Below are positions 7,114 to 14,483 of a stretch of DNA of 49,052 nucleotides, piece after piece (the first letter of the stretch is position 1; each line of letters begins with the position of its first letter). The stretch covers positions 1 through 49,052 of the forward strand of contig CAMHOY010000017.1 of the NCBI GenBank assembly GCA_946186915.1, given 5' to 3'. A program made the position numbers and the translations under genes. Under the pieces are notes generated by a model, which did no database searches, had not been told where the DNA came from, and saw nothing but the letters and a program-made list of their open reading frames with translations. Source of the stretch: an uncultured Bacteroidales bacterium (GTDB lineage: Bacteria > Bacteroidota > Bacteroidia > Bacteroidales > Paludibacteraceae).

Positions 7114-7961
7114 TGTCTTAGTATTTGCGCTATACGAGCCATGGCTCGACGGAATAATGAGTAATTACGACCATCCGAAACGTCTAACATATCGTTCAAT
7201 AGAGGGCTATCTTCGTTTTTTGATAGTTCCGATTCCAATAGTTGCGCGTAATAGGCTTTATGTTCATCTGACAAAATTTTCTTCAAGTCAGAAGCTATCC
7301 ATTCCGCTCCGGCGACAACAACATCGAAATGCTCCGCATCGATATCTATTTCTGCAGGTAAGGCGTCATGTGAAAGTGCATAAGCGACATAGATATTTTG
7401 CAGGATAAAAACCATGTCAGTCGCGTCTTTTTTTGTACGAAGATGTCGGTCTTGCCATGTGTCCAATTTAATCAGGAATTGTCCGCTAAGTGGAGCAATC
7501 TTAAAGGTATAATCTTCTTCCACCTGTACGTCGTCAGCATAGTGCATTACATCCCCGAAACACCGAACAGACATGACCGGTGAACCTTCGGGAGGCCACG
7601 CGACCTGTTCTTTCTCGGCGATGGTTCCAAACGGCACAATATCCACTTCAAACTTGTTCCTACCATCTACACCAAGATAGTAAAAACGTTGTTTCTCTTG
7701 TGCTTTAGTAAAATGATTCTGCAAAAGCACTTGTGACAACTCCTTGTATTGTTTCCAATCATGCAGCGCAACGGCTACGTCCAAATCGAGTGTCCGGCGA
7801 GGCGTGTTTGCTACGTTCAATAGCCGTAGAGCAATGTCACGCGCAGAAGCCCCAACCACATATAACGGCAATTGCAGTTGATTGTAGCAATGGAACAAAG
7901 CTTGCAGCGTTTCCGCTAATAAATCATTCTGCAAATCTTCTTTTCGTATCTTGTAATTCAT
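7110..7961 (-). CDS. AbiEii-like nucleotidyltransferase (type IV toxin)
   Basis: 283 residues. Nucleotidyltransferase fold of the AbiEii/AbiGii type: VVGASARDIALR (35-46), catalytic pair in TLDLDVAV (Asp59, Asp61), third carboxylate in KFEVDIVPFG (Asp107), then a helical C-terminal half. AbiEii enzymes are toxins that block growth by nucleotidylating tRNA or related targets, and their cognate AbiEi protein represses the operon. Here the AbiEi-like gene lies one base upstream, and a truncated phosphoesterase overlaps the 3' end. A housekeeping nucleotidyltransferase is less likely because of the partner and the setting. Confidence 0.75.
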   Translation of the reverse strand: MNYKIRKEDLQNDLLAETLQALFHCYNQLQLPLYVVGASARDIALRLLNVANTPRRTLDLDVAVALHDWKQYKELSQVLLQNHFTKAQEKQRFYYLGVDGRNKFEVDIVPFGTIAEKEQVAWPPEGSPVMSVRCFGDVMHYADDVQVEEDYTFKIAPLSGQFLIKLDTWQDRHLRTKKDATDMVFILQNIYVAYALSHDALPAEIDIDAEHFDVVVAGAEWIASDLKKILSDEHKAYYAQLLESELSKNEDSPLLNDMLDVSDGRNYSLFRRAMARIAQILRQ

Positions 7962-7962
7962 C

Positions 7963-8535
7963 TCAGATCAAAGGTTTTAAGCGTTTGACCATTTCAAGGC
8001 AGCGATCGTCATTAGTCGCCACTAAATCCGCATAAACAACCAAAATGGGAGTTCCATTTTCTTGCCAAAAACGTTTGTAAACAAATATCTCGCCTTGCGG
8101 ATTCGGAATCATACGTCCGGTAGCAATGAGACCATTCGCGTTATCTGCCGTGTAAACATCCCATCGCTCCGGAAAAAGAAAATGATCTTGTAGTGCAGCT
8201 GCGGGTTCGCCTCCCCAGCTTAAAGTCTCCGGCAAAATAATATTCTGCCATTGATCGCGTACTTGTTGGCTCAAGAAAGCGAAGCGACAAAGCAAATATT
8301 TGGGTTTGAGAGTTGCATATGCCTTAGCCCATAGATCAATCAATTGCGCGCGTTTCCGTAGAATACGGGTGTCATTGTCTTCAATTAAAAATCCTTCCTC
8401 TTGAAGATGTTGAAGCGCATTGTGAACGGAACCGATAGATAAACCTAAATCGGCAGCCATTTGTCTTATATTCTTGCTTAGATTCGTTTTGTCCTGCAAG
8501 AGATAAAAGGTGATAAATACTTCTGTTTTTCTCAT
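7963..8535 (-). CDS. AbiEi-like antitoxin/repressor
   Basis: 190 residues from the ATG at 8535; a TTG at 8574 in the same frame would add 13 residues, and no ribosome site decides between them. Residues about 15-55 are a winged helix (IRQMAADLGLSIGSVHNALQHLQEEGFLI). The C-terminal part carries the AbiEi signature WGGEPAAALQDHFL followed by a beta-rich segment with GEIFVYKRFW. Known AbiEi proteins bind inverted repeats at their own promoter and neutralise AbiEii. Three copies of TTGAACA/TGTTCAA lie between promoter and start. One base separates it from the toxin gene. Confidence 0.7.
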   Translation of the reverse strand: MRKTEVFITFYLLQDKTNLSKNIRQMAADLGLSIGSVHNALQHLQEEGFLIEDNDTRILRKRAQLIDLWAKAYATLKPKYLLCRFAFLSQQVRDQWQNIILPETLSWGGEPAAALQDHFLFPERWDVYTADNANGLIATGRMIPNPQGEIFVYKRFWQENGTPILVVYADLVATNDDRCLEMVKRLKPLI

Positions 8536-8565
8536 ATCACACGCATGTTTGTTTATTCTTATTGC

Positions 8566-8607
8566 TTTGTTCAATTATTTTTGAACACAAAATCATTTTT
8601 GAACAAA
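8566..8607 (-). promoter_or_regulatory. Probable AbiEi operator
   Basis: Three heptamers: TGTTCAA (8568-8574), TTGAACA (8581-8587) and TTGAACA (8599-8605), the first inverted to the others and the last two 18 bases apart. They lie just downstream of the -7 box, where a bound repressor would block initiation. Confidence 0.55.
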
Positions 8608-8614
8608 TCCGCTG

Positions 8615-8646
8615 CAAAGGTACAACTTTTTTTTGATATATGCAAA
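8615..8646 (-). promoter_or_regulatory. sigma-ABfr promoter of AbiE-like operon
   Basis: Minus strand TTTG (8643-8646), 20 bases with an A8 tract, TACCTTTG (8615-8622). The -33 box is the first part of repeat copy B. Confidence 0.75.
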
Positions 8647-8967
8647 TTTATTTGCAGGAAAGATGTAAATAAACAAAAATAAACCCCTCCGGCAGCAGAT
8701 GACAGGCTGTTTAAAAGAGATTAATCGAAAACGTCGCTACGCTCCCAGAAAACACCTAACCGTAACATAGGCATTGCGCCTTAGCAGGCTACCCGCGTTC
8801 CGCGCCCCACCGTACCCTTAAAAGTAAACTTTACGTGCCCGATAGGGCATCGAACCGCACATCCGCAGGATGTAAATGCCTTACATTCCGCTTAGGGAAG
8901 AAAACGCGGTTTCGAAGAAACCTGAGGAAAACCTGGAGGAGTCATCTGCTTAGCCGGAGGCTCACAA
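8641..8967. repeat. 327-bp structured repeat, copy B
   Basis: About 96% identical to copy A (6361-6687). The changes include a hairpin whose two arms change together: ACATCC-GCA-GGATGT (8859-8873) in place of ACCTCC-CAT-GGAGGT. The outer inverted repeat (8686-8703 with 8941-8960) and the other stems are kept; the loop GGA becomes GAA in the GGTTTC hairpin. This fills the gap between the AbiE-like operon and the peptidase. Confidence 0.85.
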
Positions 8968-8998
8968 TATTTAATTTGGCGAATAGTTTGCACAGTGT

Positions 8999-10693
8999 TT
9001 ATTGCACTTCGATGCCTGTGAGGGTGTAGGTGTGGTTGCCGCGGAGGATGAGGAGCTGACCGTTGCGGAGGAGCTTAGAAGCCTCTCCCCGGCCCTCCCC
9101 TGAATGGAAGGGAGTGTTTTCTATGTCTTGCGGAGCGGCGAGGACGGCATCTAACATGGCACGAATGGCGTCACATTGGTTTTGGTCGGTGTTGGACGAG
9201 AAACTGACGGAATGGTTTTGGGCAGGCAGGATGAATTTCTTTACGTTCGAACCATTGATGAACTCATCTTTTACCGCTGCTCCGGTCCAAGTGTCATCTT
9301 CTCCGTAGATGAGGATGATCGGTTTGGTGGCATTCTGCGTAGCCGTCATCGTGCGGTCGTAGAGACTGCGGTTGAAGGTAAGGGATGCACACCAAGGAGT
9401 CTCGAAACCGCGCAGGTAACCGACGTGTTTCTTATAGGCAGCATTCCATGCCGGGGCTGCCTGTTCGCCCACGATGAGATTGTACCGAAAGTCATAGTAG
9501 CCCAGTTCGCATTGGGATTGGTAAGAGTAAGCATGGCAAGAGACAATCTTTCCGTTCTCACGCACCCACCATTCATTCTCTGTGATACCGAAAGGCTCAT
9601 ATGTCCGGCGTTGGGTAAGTCTTTTGCTCGGCATCTGGTTGGCGTCCGGATAGGCGCGGAGGGTGTCTATCCAGCGACCAAAACTATCCAAGGAGAAGGC
9701 GCATTTCTCGAACATATAGGCGTAGATGGTGTCGCAATACCCGTTAAAGCCGTATTGCTGCATGATCTGCGTGTTCTTGTAGAGCTGCTTGCGGAGCGAA
9801 GCGGTGTCCGAATAGGTATGTTCGTCATGGCCAAAGAGGGCTACATTGACCAAGTAACCGGCATAGAGAGAATCGGCATGCTCCTTGGACGTATTGGCGC
9901 CGCAGTTCATTTTATAAAAGATGTTGTATATCTTATCCATGTCCTCCGAGACGCCTGTCTGCCGAATGCCCATGAACATATCGAGGTACTCCTGATTCCA
10001 ACCGTTTTGATACCAGTAGTTCTGCATCGTCGTGTCGCGGTCAGAGTCAAAGAAAGGCGCCGAATAGGGGACATAGATATCCATATCTTCGGGGTGGAAG
10101 GTATGTTGCAACAAAGTGGTGATACCGCCTTTGCTGACTCCGCTCATGACCCATTTGCCTTTGAGCACTTTTTTGAGCGCCACAACGAGTTTATGGAAAT
10201 CCTCCGCCGCTTCTTCCGCCCGCAGGTCATCGAGGTAGGTCCAGCACTGCGGGGGTGCAGAGTACGCAAAATAGCGATGTTCGATAGAGATAAAGTTGGC
10301 TTTATAGCGGTTGGCTATCTCTTCCGCACAAGTGTTGGTTTCATTCTTGAAGGTGAGATCCGGGTTCTCGACAAAAGACTGAGAGAGTTCATATCCGGTG
10401 CAATAGACATGATTGACGGCTGTTGTGGGATCCATCTGGTTGTCTACCGTGATCAACGCGCGCATCGGGAAAGAGGGACCATCGGGAACGGCGTGCTTCA
10501 TCGGTTGGTGGAAATAGATGACATATGTAGTGGTGTTCGTCTCCTCTGGATCCGAGGGATAATACAAGGTAGAATCGATAAATCCTTGGTTTAGATTTTC
10601 CAAATCCTTCAGCCATTGCGGAACGTTCACGTTCTGCGCTACTCCGTGCATCGCCATAAACAGGGTTATGGCAAAAAGCTTGATTTTTTTCAT
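8999..10693 (-). CDS. Secreted S28/S37-type serine peptidase
   Basis: 564 residues from the Met at 10693, which begins a Sec signal peptide (MKKIKLFAITLFMAMHGVAQ). The frame is open to 10789 but crosses the promoter. Alpha/beta-hydrolase of the PS-10/S37 tripeptidyl-aminopeptidase type: EHRYF (138-142), nucleophile elbow GVSKGG with Ser187, IYGEDDTW (Asp) and QNHSVS (His) in the C-terminal part. Cleaves short peptides from N-termini in known relatives. The last 30 residues (NGQLLILRGNHTYTLTGIEV) repeat the tail of the phosphatase at 2067 and suggest a shared surface-sorting signal. The linker before the tail reads PFHSGEGRGEA and looks like a translated GC-rich palindromic repeat. Confidence 0.85.
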   Translation of the reverse strand: MKKIKLFAITLFMAMHGVAQNVNVPQWLKDLENLNQGFIDSTLYYPSDPEETNTTTYVIYFHQPMKHAVPDGPSFPMRALITVDNQMDPTTAVNHVYCTGYELSQSFVENPDLTFKNETNTCAEEIANRYKANFISIEHRYFAYSAPPQCWTYLDDLRAEEAAEDFHKLVVALKKVLKGKWVMSGVSKGGITTLLQHTFHPEDMDIYVPYSAPFFDSDRDTTMQNYWYQNGWNQEYLDMFMGIRQTGVSEDMDKIYNIFYKMNCGANTSKEHADSLYAGYLVNVALFGHDEHTYSDTASLRKQLYKNTQIMQQYGFNGYCDTIYAYMFEKCAFSLDSFGRWIDTLRAYPDANQMPSKRLTQRRTYEPFGITENEWWVRENGKIVSCHAYSYQSQCELGYYDFRYNLIVGEQAAPAWNAAYKKHVGYLRGFETPWCASLTFNRSLYDRTMTATQNATKPIILIYGEDDTWTGAAVKDEFINGSNVKKFILPAQNHSVSFSSNTDQNQCDAIRAMLDAVLAAPQDIENTPFHSGEGRGEASKLLRNGQLLILRGNHTYTLTGIEVQ

Positions 10694-10731
10694 TGTTATG
10701 TGTTTTTTTGTGTTAAGCACAAATTTGCGTG

Positions 10732-10763
10732 CAAATTTACTGCTTTTTTTCCATATACGCAAA
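10732..10763 (-). promoter_or_regulatory. sigma-ABfr promoter of S37 peptidase
   Basis: Minus strand TTTG (10760-10763), 20 bases, TAAATTTG (10732-10739). The repeat island starts at its -33 box. Confidence 0.75.
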
Positions 10764-12245
10764 TTTATTTGTAAGAAAAAAACATACAAAACACGCTGAC
10801 GCGCAAAAACAAAAAAAATATTGTATTAAATCAAAAACGCGGCGGTACGACCTTTCGGTCTAATGTTTATCGTCTATTAGTCGCTCGTGAGCAAGCTCCC
10901 AGCGCCCAATACCCGCTAATCATTTTGTCCGGCTTGATAGCCGTCCTACCGCCTTACAAAAATACGGGCTTTTAGCCCTCACAAAAAATGTCAAAAAATC
11001 CATGCGGCGCGTAGTGGAGCTTCGCTCCGTTTATTGCCTGCGGCAGTTTATAGGGTTTATTTATTAAATCAAAAACGCGCATTTACGTCCGCTATGCCTA
11101 TGGCCCACGCGCCTTTTGCTTACGCTAATACTCGCACGATTACGAGCACAGCTCTTATAGAGTGCTACGTATTGCGCTACGCATTCTCCCCACAAATTAA
11201 AATTTGCCGGGGACCCCATTAATTCGCGCTCACAAGCAAGCTTGCAGCGCTCGTAAAAGCCTACACTCCCAACTCGCTGCTTAATAGCAGCACGTTGAAT
11301 GCTTACAAAAATACGTCGTTGCACGACTTACAAAAAATCGTTTCGCTACGCTTCACTTTCAAAAATCCATGCGGCGTGTAGGGACATTGACGAGAGGGAG
11401 GGGAAGGAGGAAATCAAAAACGCGCAGCCTGCCAAAAAGGTAAATAAAACTAAATAAACCCCTCCGCTATCCTCTTTGGAATTGCGAGCCTACGCGGCTC
11501 TGGAGCGTAATAGCCTCTTAAGGCGCGCTTGTGAACAAGCTCCCAGCGCCCCTTAATAGTCCATTCCGCAGCAACGATAGTTGCTTATAATTCCAAATTG
11601 GTTAGCATCGGCGATAAACATAGATAAAATTTTTTATTGTTTTGGCTGGCTGCTCACAAAAATGCGTCGTTGCACGACTTACAAAAAATTGTCACTCTCG
11701 GTCGGTTTCGTCTCCCCGACGACCTTCCCTTTTCGAAGCCAAAAGTCAATTGGCTTCTCCATACTTTCAAAAATCCATGCGGCGCGTAGGGACATTGACG
11801 AGAGGGAGAGGAAGGAGAAAATCAAAAACGCGGCGGGCGATGGAAGTACATAAAACTAAATAAACCCCTCCGTCGGGAATATGCCTTAACAGGTTATCCG
11901 CGTTCCGCGCCCCACCGCGCACTTAAAAGTAAACTTTATAGGTCTGGTCGGAGTGACGCTCCCCGCTACTTCCTCCGTTCGAAGCCAAAAGTCAATTGGC
12001 TTCTCCACCTCCTACGGAGGTACATTCCCGCCGAAGGCGATAAACATAGATAAAGTTTATTGGTTCTCGCCCTGCCTTACAAAAATACGTCGTTGCACGA
12101 CTTACAAAAAATCGTTTCGCTACGCTTCACTTTCAAAAATCCATGCGGCGTGTAGTGGAGCTTCACTTTCAAAAATCCATGCGGCGTGTAGTGGAGCTTC
12201 GCTCCGTTTATTGCCCTAACGGGCGTTTATAGGGTTTATTTTCGT
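10760..12245. repeat. 1.5-kb composite island of hairpin repeats
   Basis: No credible gene lies between 10694 and 12279. The boundary motif AAATCAAAAACGCG occurs at 10828, 11066, 11411 and 11819. Each unit has its own closing stem: GGCGGTA 10841-10847/TACCGCC 10947-10953; TTTGGAATT 11475-11483/AATTCCAAA 11589-11597; CGGGAAT 11874-11880/ATTCCCG 12024-12030. Inner hairpins include GGGCT-TTT-AGCCC, GGAGC-TTC-GCTCC, GCTTGT-GA-ACAAGC, AGCAAC-GATA-GTTGCT, GTCGT-TGC-ACGAC and GAAGCCAA/TTGGCTTC (twice). Unit 11870-12031 keeps the linker of copies A and B (CCGCGTTCCGCGCCCC...). An exact 80-bp repeat is at 11302-11381 and 12076-12155. Confidence 0.85.
12125..12196. repeat. Exact 36-bp tandem duplication
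   Basis: The unit beginning CTTCACTTTCAAAAATCC occurs at 12125-12160 and again at 12161-12196 without a change. Recent slippage or recombination inside the hairpin island. Confidence 0.85.
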
Positions 12246-12279
12246 TTGTTTGTTTACTCAAAAATTGGGGGTTAGTGGG

Positions 12280-13074
12280 TTAGGCCAGACGGAAGTTGAT
12301 GGGCATTCTGAATGTGGTGCGGACATTCTTGCCGCGTTTGGTGCCGGGTTTCCAATTCGGCATGATTCTGATGACCCGTATAGCCTCATTATCAAACGAC
12401 TTGTCGCCGCCGGAACGTATCACTTTGACCTTGCCAATCGAGCCGTCTTTATCGACGACAAACTGCACGATTACCCTGCCCTCGATGCCGTTTTTCTTCG
12501 CTTCCTCCGGGTATTTCACGTTCTCCGAGAGGAACTCGCTCAACGCCTTTTGTCCACCCGGGAATGCCGGCATGGTCTGATAGATCGGGATGGACTCTTT
12601 GGGGTTCTTGTTCACCTTGCCGTTCGGCTTGTAATAGACGCAGTCATGTTCCCCTTCCTCGTTCAGTTTCTCCTCGTATTGCAGGTCTCCGTTGGGGTAG
12701 AAAAGCTTCCGGTCGTATGTCCTGTGCGCCTTGCCATCCTCGCCTTCCGGAGTAGTAAAGACCAGTTCTTCCAGGATGGCTCCGTCGGGATAGAGGAGCG
12801 TCTCGCTGAGTAGTCTGGAGCGCACTTTTCCTTCTTTCTCTTTGAGCTCCAAGCGGCGGATGATATCCTTGCGCTCCGTTCCGGGTTCGAAGAACTGGAT
12901 GGTGACGATGTTATTCACGGTGTCCATATCCTGGACGATACCATAACGCGTGGCTTTCGCGCGCTTTACTACCTCCATCTCGTCATCTACCCAAACGGTA
13001 TCCGCGACAGCGGGCATCTTCGCCATCAATAGCGTCGGCAGCAGGCATGCGAGGGAGAAAAAGAGCTTTTTCAT
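12280..13074 (-). CDS. TonB C-terminal domain protein
   Basis: 264 residues. A cleavable-type signal peptide (about 1-18, MKKLFFSLACLLPTLLMA) replaces the N-terminal membrane anchor of a usual TonB. Residues about 85-155 contain MORN-like strands (LLYPDGAILEE, KLFYPNGDLQYEE, YYKPNGK). Residues about 170-264 are a TonB_C domain: PAFPGGQKALSEFLSENVKYP, GRVIVQFVVDKDGSIGKVKV, NEAIRVIRIMPNWKPG. Bacteroidota have many such energy-transducer-like proteins; without an anchor it cannot join ExbBD in the normal way and may act as a periplasmic scaffold. It follows the second AAA gene by 28 bases and may be cotranscribed with it. Confidence 0.85.
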   Translation of the reverse strand: MKKLFFSLACLLPTLLMAKMPAVADTVWVDDEMEVVKRAKATRYGIVQDMDTVNNIVTIQFFEPGTERKDIIRRLELKEKEGKVRSRLLSETLLYPDGAILEELVFTTPEGEDGKAHRTYDRKLFYPNGDLQYEEKLNEEGEHDCVYYKPNGKVNKNPKESIPIYQTMPAFPGGQKALSEFLSENVKYPEEAKKNGIEGRVIVQFVVDKDGSIGKVKVIRSGGDKSFDNEAIRVIRIMPNWKPGTKRGKNVRTTFRMPINFRLA

Positions 13075-13077
13075 ATA

Positions 13078-13116
13078 GTTGTTAGTTGTTAGTTGTTAGT
13101 TGTTAGTTGTTAGTTT
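13078..13116. repeat. GTTGTTA heptamer array
   Basis: Five perfect copies of GTTGTTA plus a part copy. The array forms the whole spacer between the AAA and TonB-like genes; the stop codon and last two Asn residues of the AAA protein come from it. Confidence 0.9.
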
Positions 13117-14299
13117 CTTCGAATAAACGCTCCAGGTCAAGGGATAGGAACTGCTCGATGGCTATTCCTTCGTGCCCGACAATAAATGCCCATTTGGGAT
13201 GGAAGAGATTACGGAAAGTAATTAATCCACTCGTCATCTTCTCATGGTTGCTCTTTACCTCAATACCTATTATCTCATTCCCCCACTCAAGAACAAAATC
13301 CACCTCTTCATCCTTCTGGCGCCAATACCACACATTCACGTCATGCAACTCGGCTTGACTAAGCAGATATGCCCCAACCGCCGATTCTACCTGATGCCCC
13401 CACAACTTAGGATCAGTGGCCACTTGCCTAAAGGAATGGTGCGAGTAAGCGTTGTAGAGCGCATTGTTATAAACTTGGAACTTCGGGACACTTTGGCGCT
13501 TACGGGCGTCGTCATTGGCATACTTATATAACCCCGCAAGCAGATTGGCTTCCTTAAGCAGTTGCAGGTATGACGCTATCGTGGTTACATTCCCCGCATC
13601 TTGCAGTTGCCCCTGTAATTTGGTAAGCGAAAGCAGGTCTGTAGAATAGGAACAGCCCAATTCAAAAATCTGCCTCAACAAAGCCGGCTTATATACATTA
13701 CTGGTTTCCAACACATCCTTTGTGATACTGGGCTCCGCAATGGAATCGCGCACATACCTGCGCCAACGATTCTCATCCCGAATGAGACTTGCAGCTCCCG
13801 GATACCCGCCAAAGTAGATATACTGATTCAAATCGAAATTGAATGCTTCATGCATCTCCGCATAAGTCCAGTGCGTCATTTTGATGAGCTCAAAACGGCC
13901 GGCCAACGACTCCGTCAAGCCATGCATAATCATCAGACGGGAAGACCCGAGAAGCAGCAACTTAATATCCGTCTTATTGCGCGTATCCTCATCCCAGTGT
14001 TTTTTAACGAACTCGCTCCAGTTGTGAATTTTCTGGACTTCGTCAATAACCAGTAGTCGCTCCTTTTGTCCGGCAAATTGCATCTCCAGACGTTCTTTTT
14101 GCCAAATCTCACTAATCCATGTCCCCTCTTGCTCTGCGTCAGCAGTATAGAAAGAATACGGAATCTGAATTGTACTGAGCACCTGTTGCACAAGGGTCGT
14201 TTTGCCCACTTGTCGCGGACCTAAAACCACCTGAATGAACCGACGCTCTTCTGCTAATCTCGCTCGGAGCATGTCTTCATAATACGGACGCTGAATCAT
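13103..14299 (-). CDS. AAA ATPase with DUF4143 (second copy)
   Basis: 398 residues. Walker A GPRQVGKTT (27-35), Walker B RLLVIDEVQK (Asp86, Glu87), LLLLGSS sensor 1, and LAGRFE (arginine finger region). The C-terminal half is DUF4143 with a PD-(D/E)XK-like core (EVDFVLEWGNEIIGIEVKS: Asp, Glu, Lys spaced as in nucleases). The C-terminal residues EETNN run into the heptamer array. Function of the family is unknown; it resembles the gene at 4671 in domain plan but not closely in sequence. The promoter at 14323-14354 is preceded by 22-bp tandem repeats, a parallel to the repeats at the first copy. Confidence 0.85.
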   Translation of the reverse strand: MIQRPYYEDMLRARLAEERRFIQVVLGPRQVGKTTLVQQVLSTIQIPYSFYTADAEQEGTWISEIWQKERLEMQFAGQKERLLVIDEVQKIHNWSEFVKKHWDEDTRNKTDIKLLLLGSSRLMIMHGLTESLAGRFELIKMTHWTYAEMHEAFNFDLNQYIYFGGYPGAASLIRDENRWRRYVRDSIAEPSITKDVLETSNVYKPALLRQIFELGCSYSTDLLSLTKLQGQLQDAGNVTTIASYLQLLKEANLLAGLYKYANDDARKRQSVPKFQVYNNALYNAYSHHSFRQVATDPKLWGHQVESAVGAYLLSQAELHDVNVWYWRQKDEEVDFVLEWGNEIIGIEVKSNHEKMTSGLITFRNLFHPKWAFIVGHEGIAIEQFLSLDLERLFEETNN

Positions 14300-14322
14300 A
14301 GCATATTTTGATTTTCACGGTG

Positions 14323-14354
14323 CAAAGGTACAACATTTCTCCGATATATGCAAA
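14323..14354 (-). promoter_or_regulatory. sigma-ABfr promoter of second AAA ATPase
   Basis: Minus strand TTTG (14351-14354), 20 bases, TACCTTTG (14323-14330), 24 bases before the ATG at 14299. Confidence 0.75.
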
Positions 14355-14380
14355 TATTTGCTCAATTTTGTCGCATTTTT

Positions 14381-14432
14381 TACTCAAAAGTTGCGCTACA
14401 TTTACTCAAAAGTTGCGCTATATTTACTCAAA
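14381..14432. repeat. 22-bp iteron-like tandem repeat upstream of AAA promoter
   Basis: Unit TACTCAAAAGTTGCGCTACA plus TT at 14381-14402, repeated at 14403-14424 with one change, and a part copy at 14425-14432. The 22-bp spacing is two helical turns. It lies just upstream of the -33 box, so it may be an operator. Confidence 0.75.
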
Positions 14433-14438
14433 TCTCAC

Positions 14439-14465
14439 AAAAAAGCCAGCGTTAGCCGGCTTTTT
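14439..14465 (-). terminator. Terminator of RhuM-Fic gene
   Basis: Minus strand AAAAAGCCGGC/GCTGGCTTTTT with one G.T wobble, loop TAAC, then T run (complement of 14439-14444). It begins 19 bases after the stop of the gene ending at 14484. Confidence 0.85.
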
Positions 14466-14483
14466 CATATCTCAGATGTTGTA

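Noticed and set aside
9176..10594. 472-codon antisense frame opposite the S37 peptidase
   Set aside because: Sense gene has signal peptide, promoter and catalytic motifs; antisense has no start context or recognisable domain.
11034..12219. Short open frames within the hairpin island
   Set aside because: They run through hairpins and repeats, differ between copies, and lack promoters and start context.
10760..12245. Island as a CRISPR array or integron attC array
   Set aside because: There is no regular repeat-spacer period. I see no consistent attC core pair and no integrase gene in the window. The single-strand hairpin parallel is still worth keeping in mind.
13078..13116. Heptamer array as a phase-variation tract for the AAA gene promoter
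   Set aside because: It lies at the 3' end of that gene and in the spacer to the next, not in a promoter or start region.
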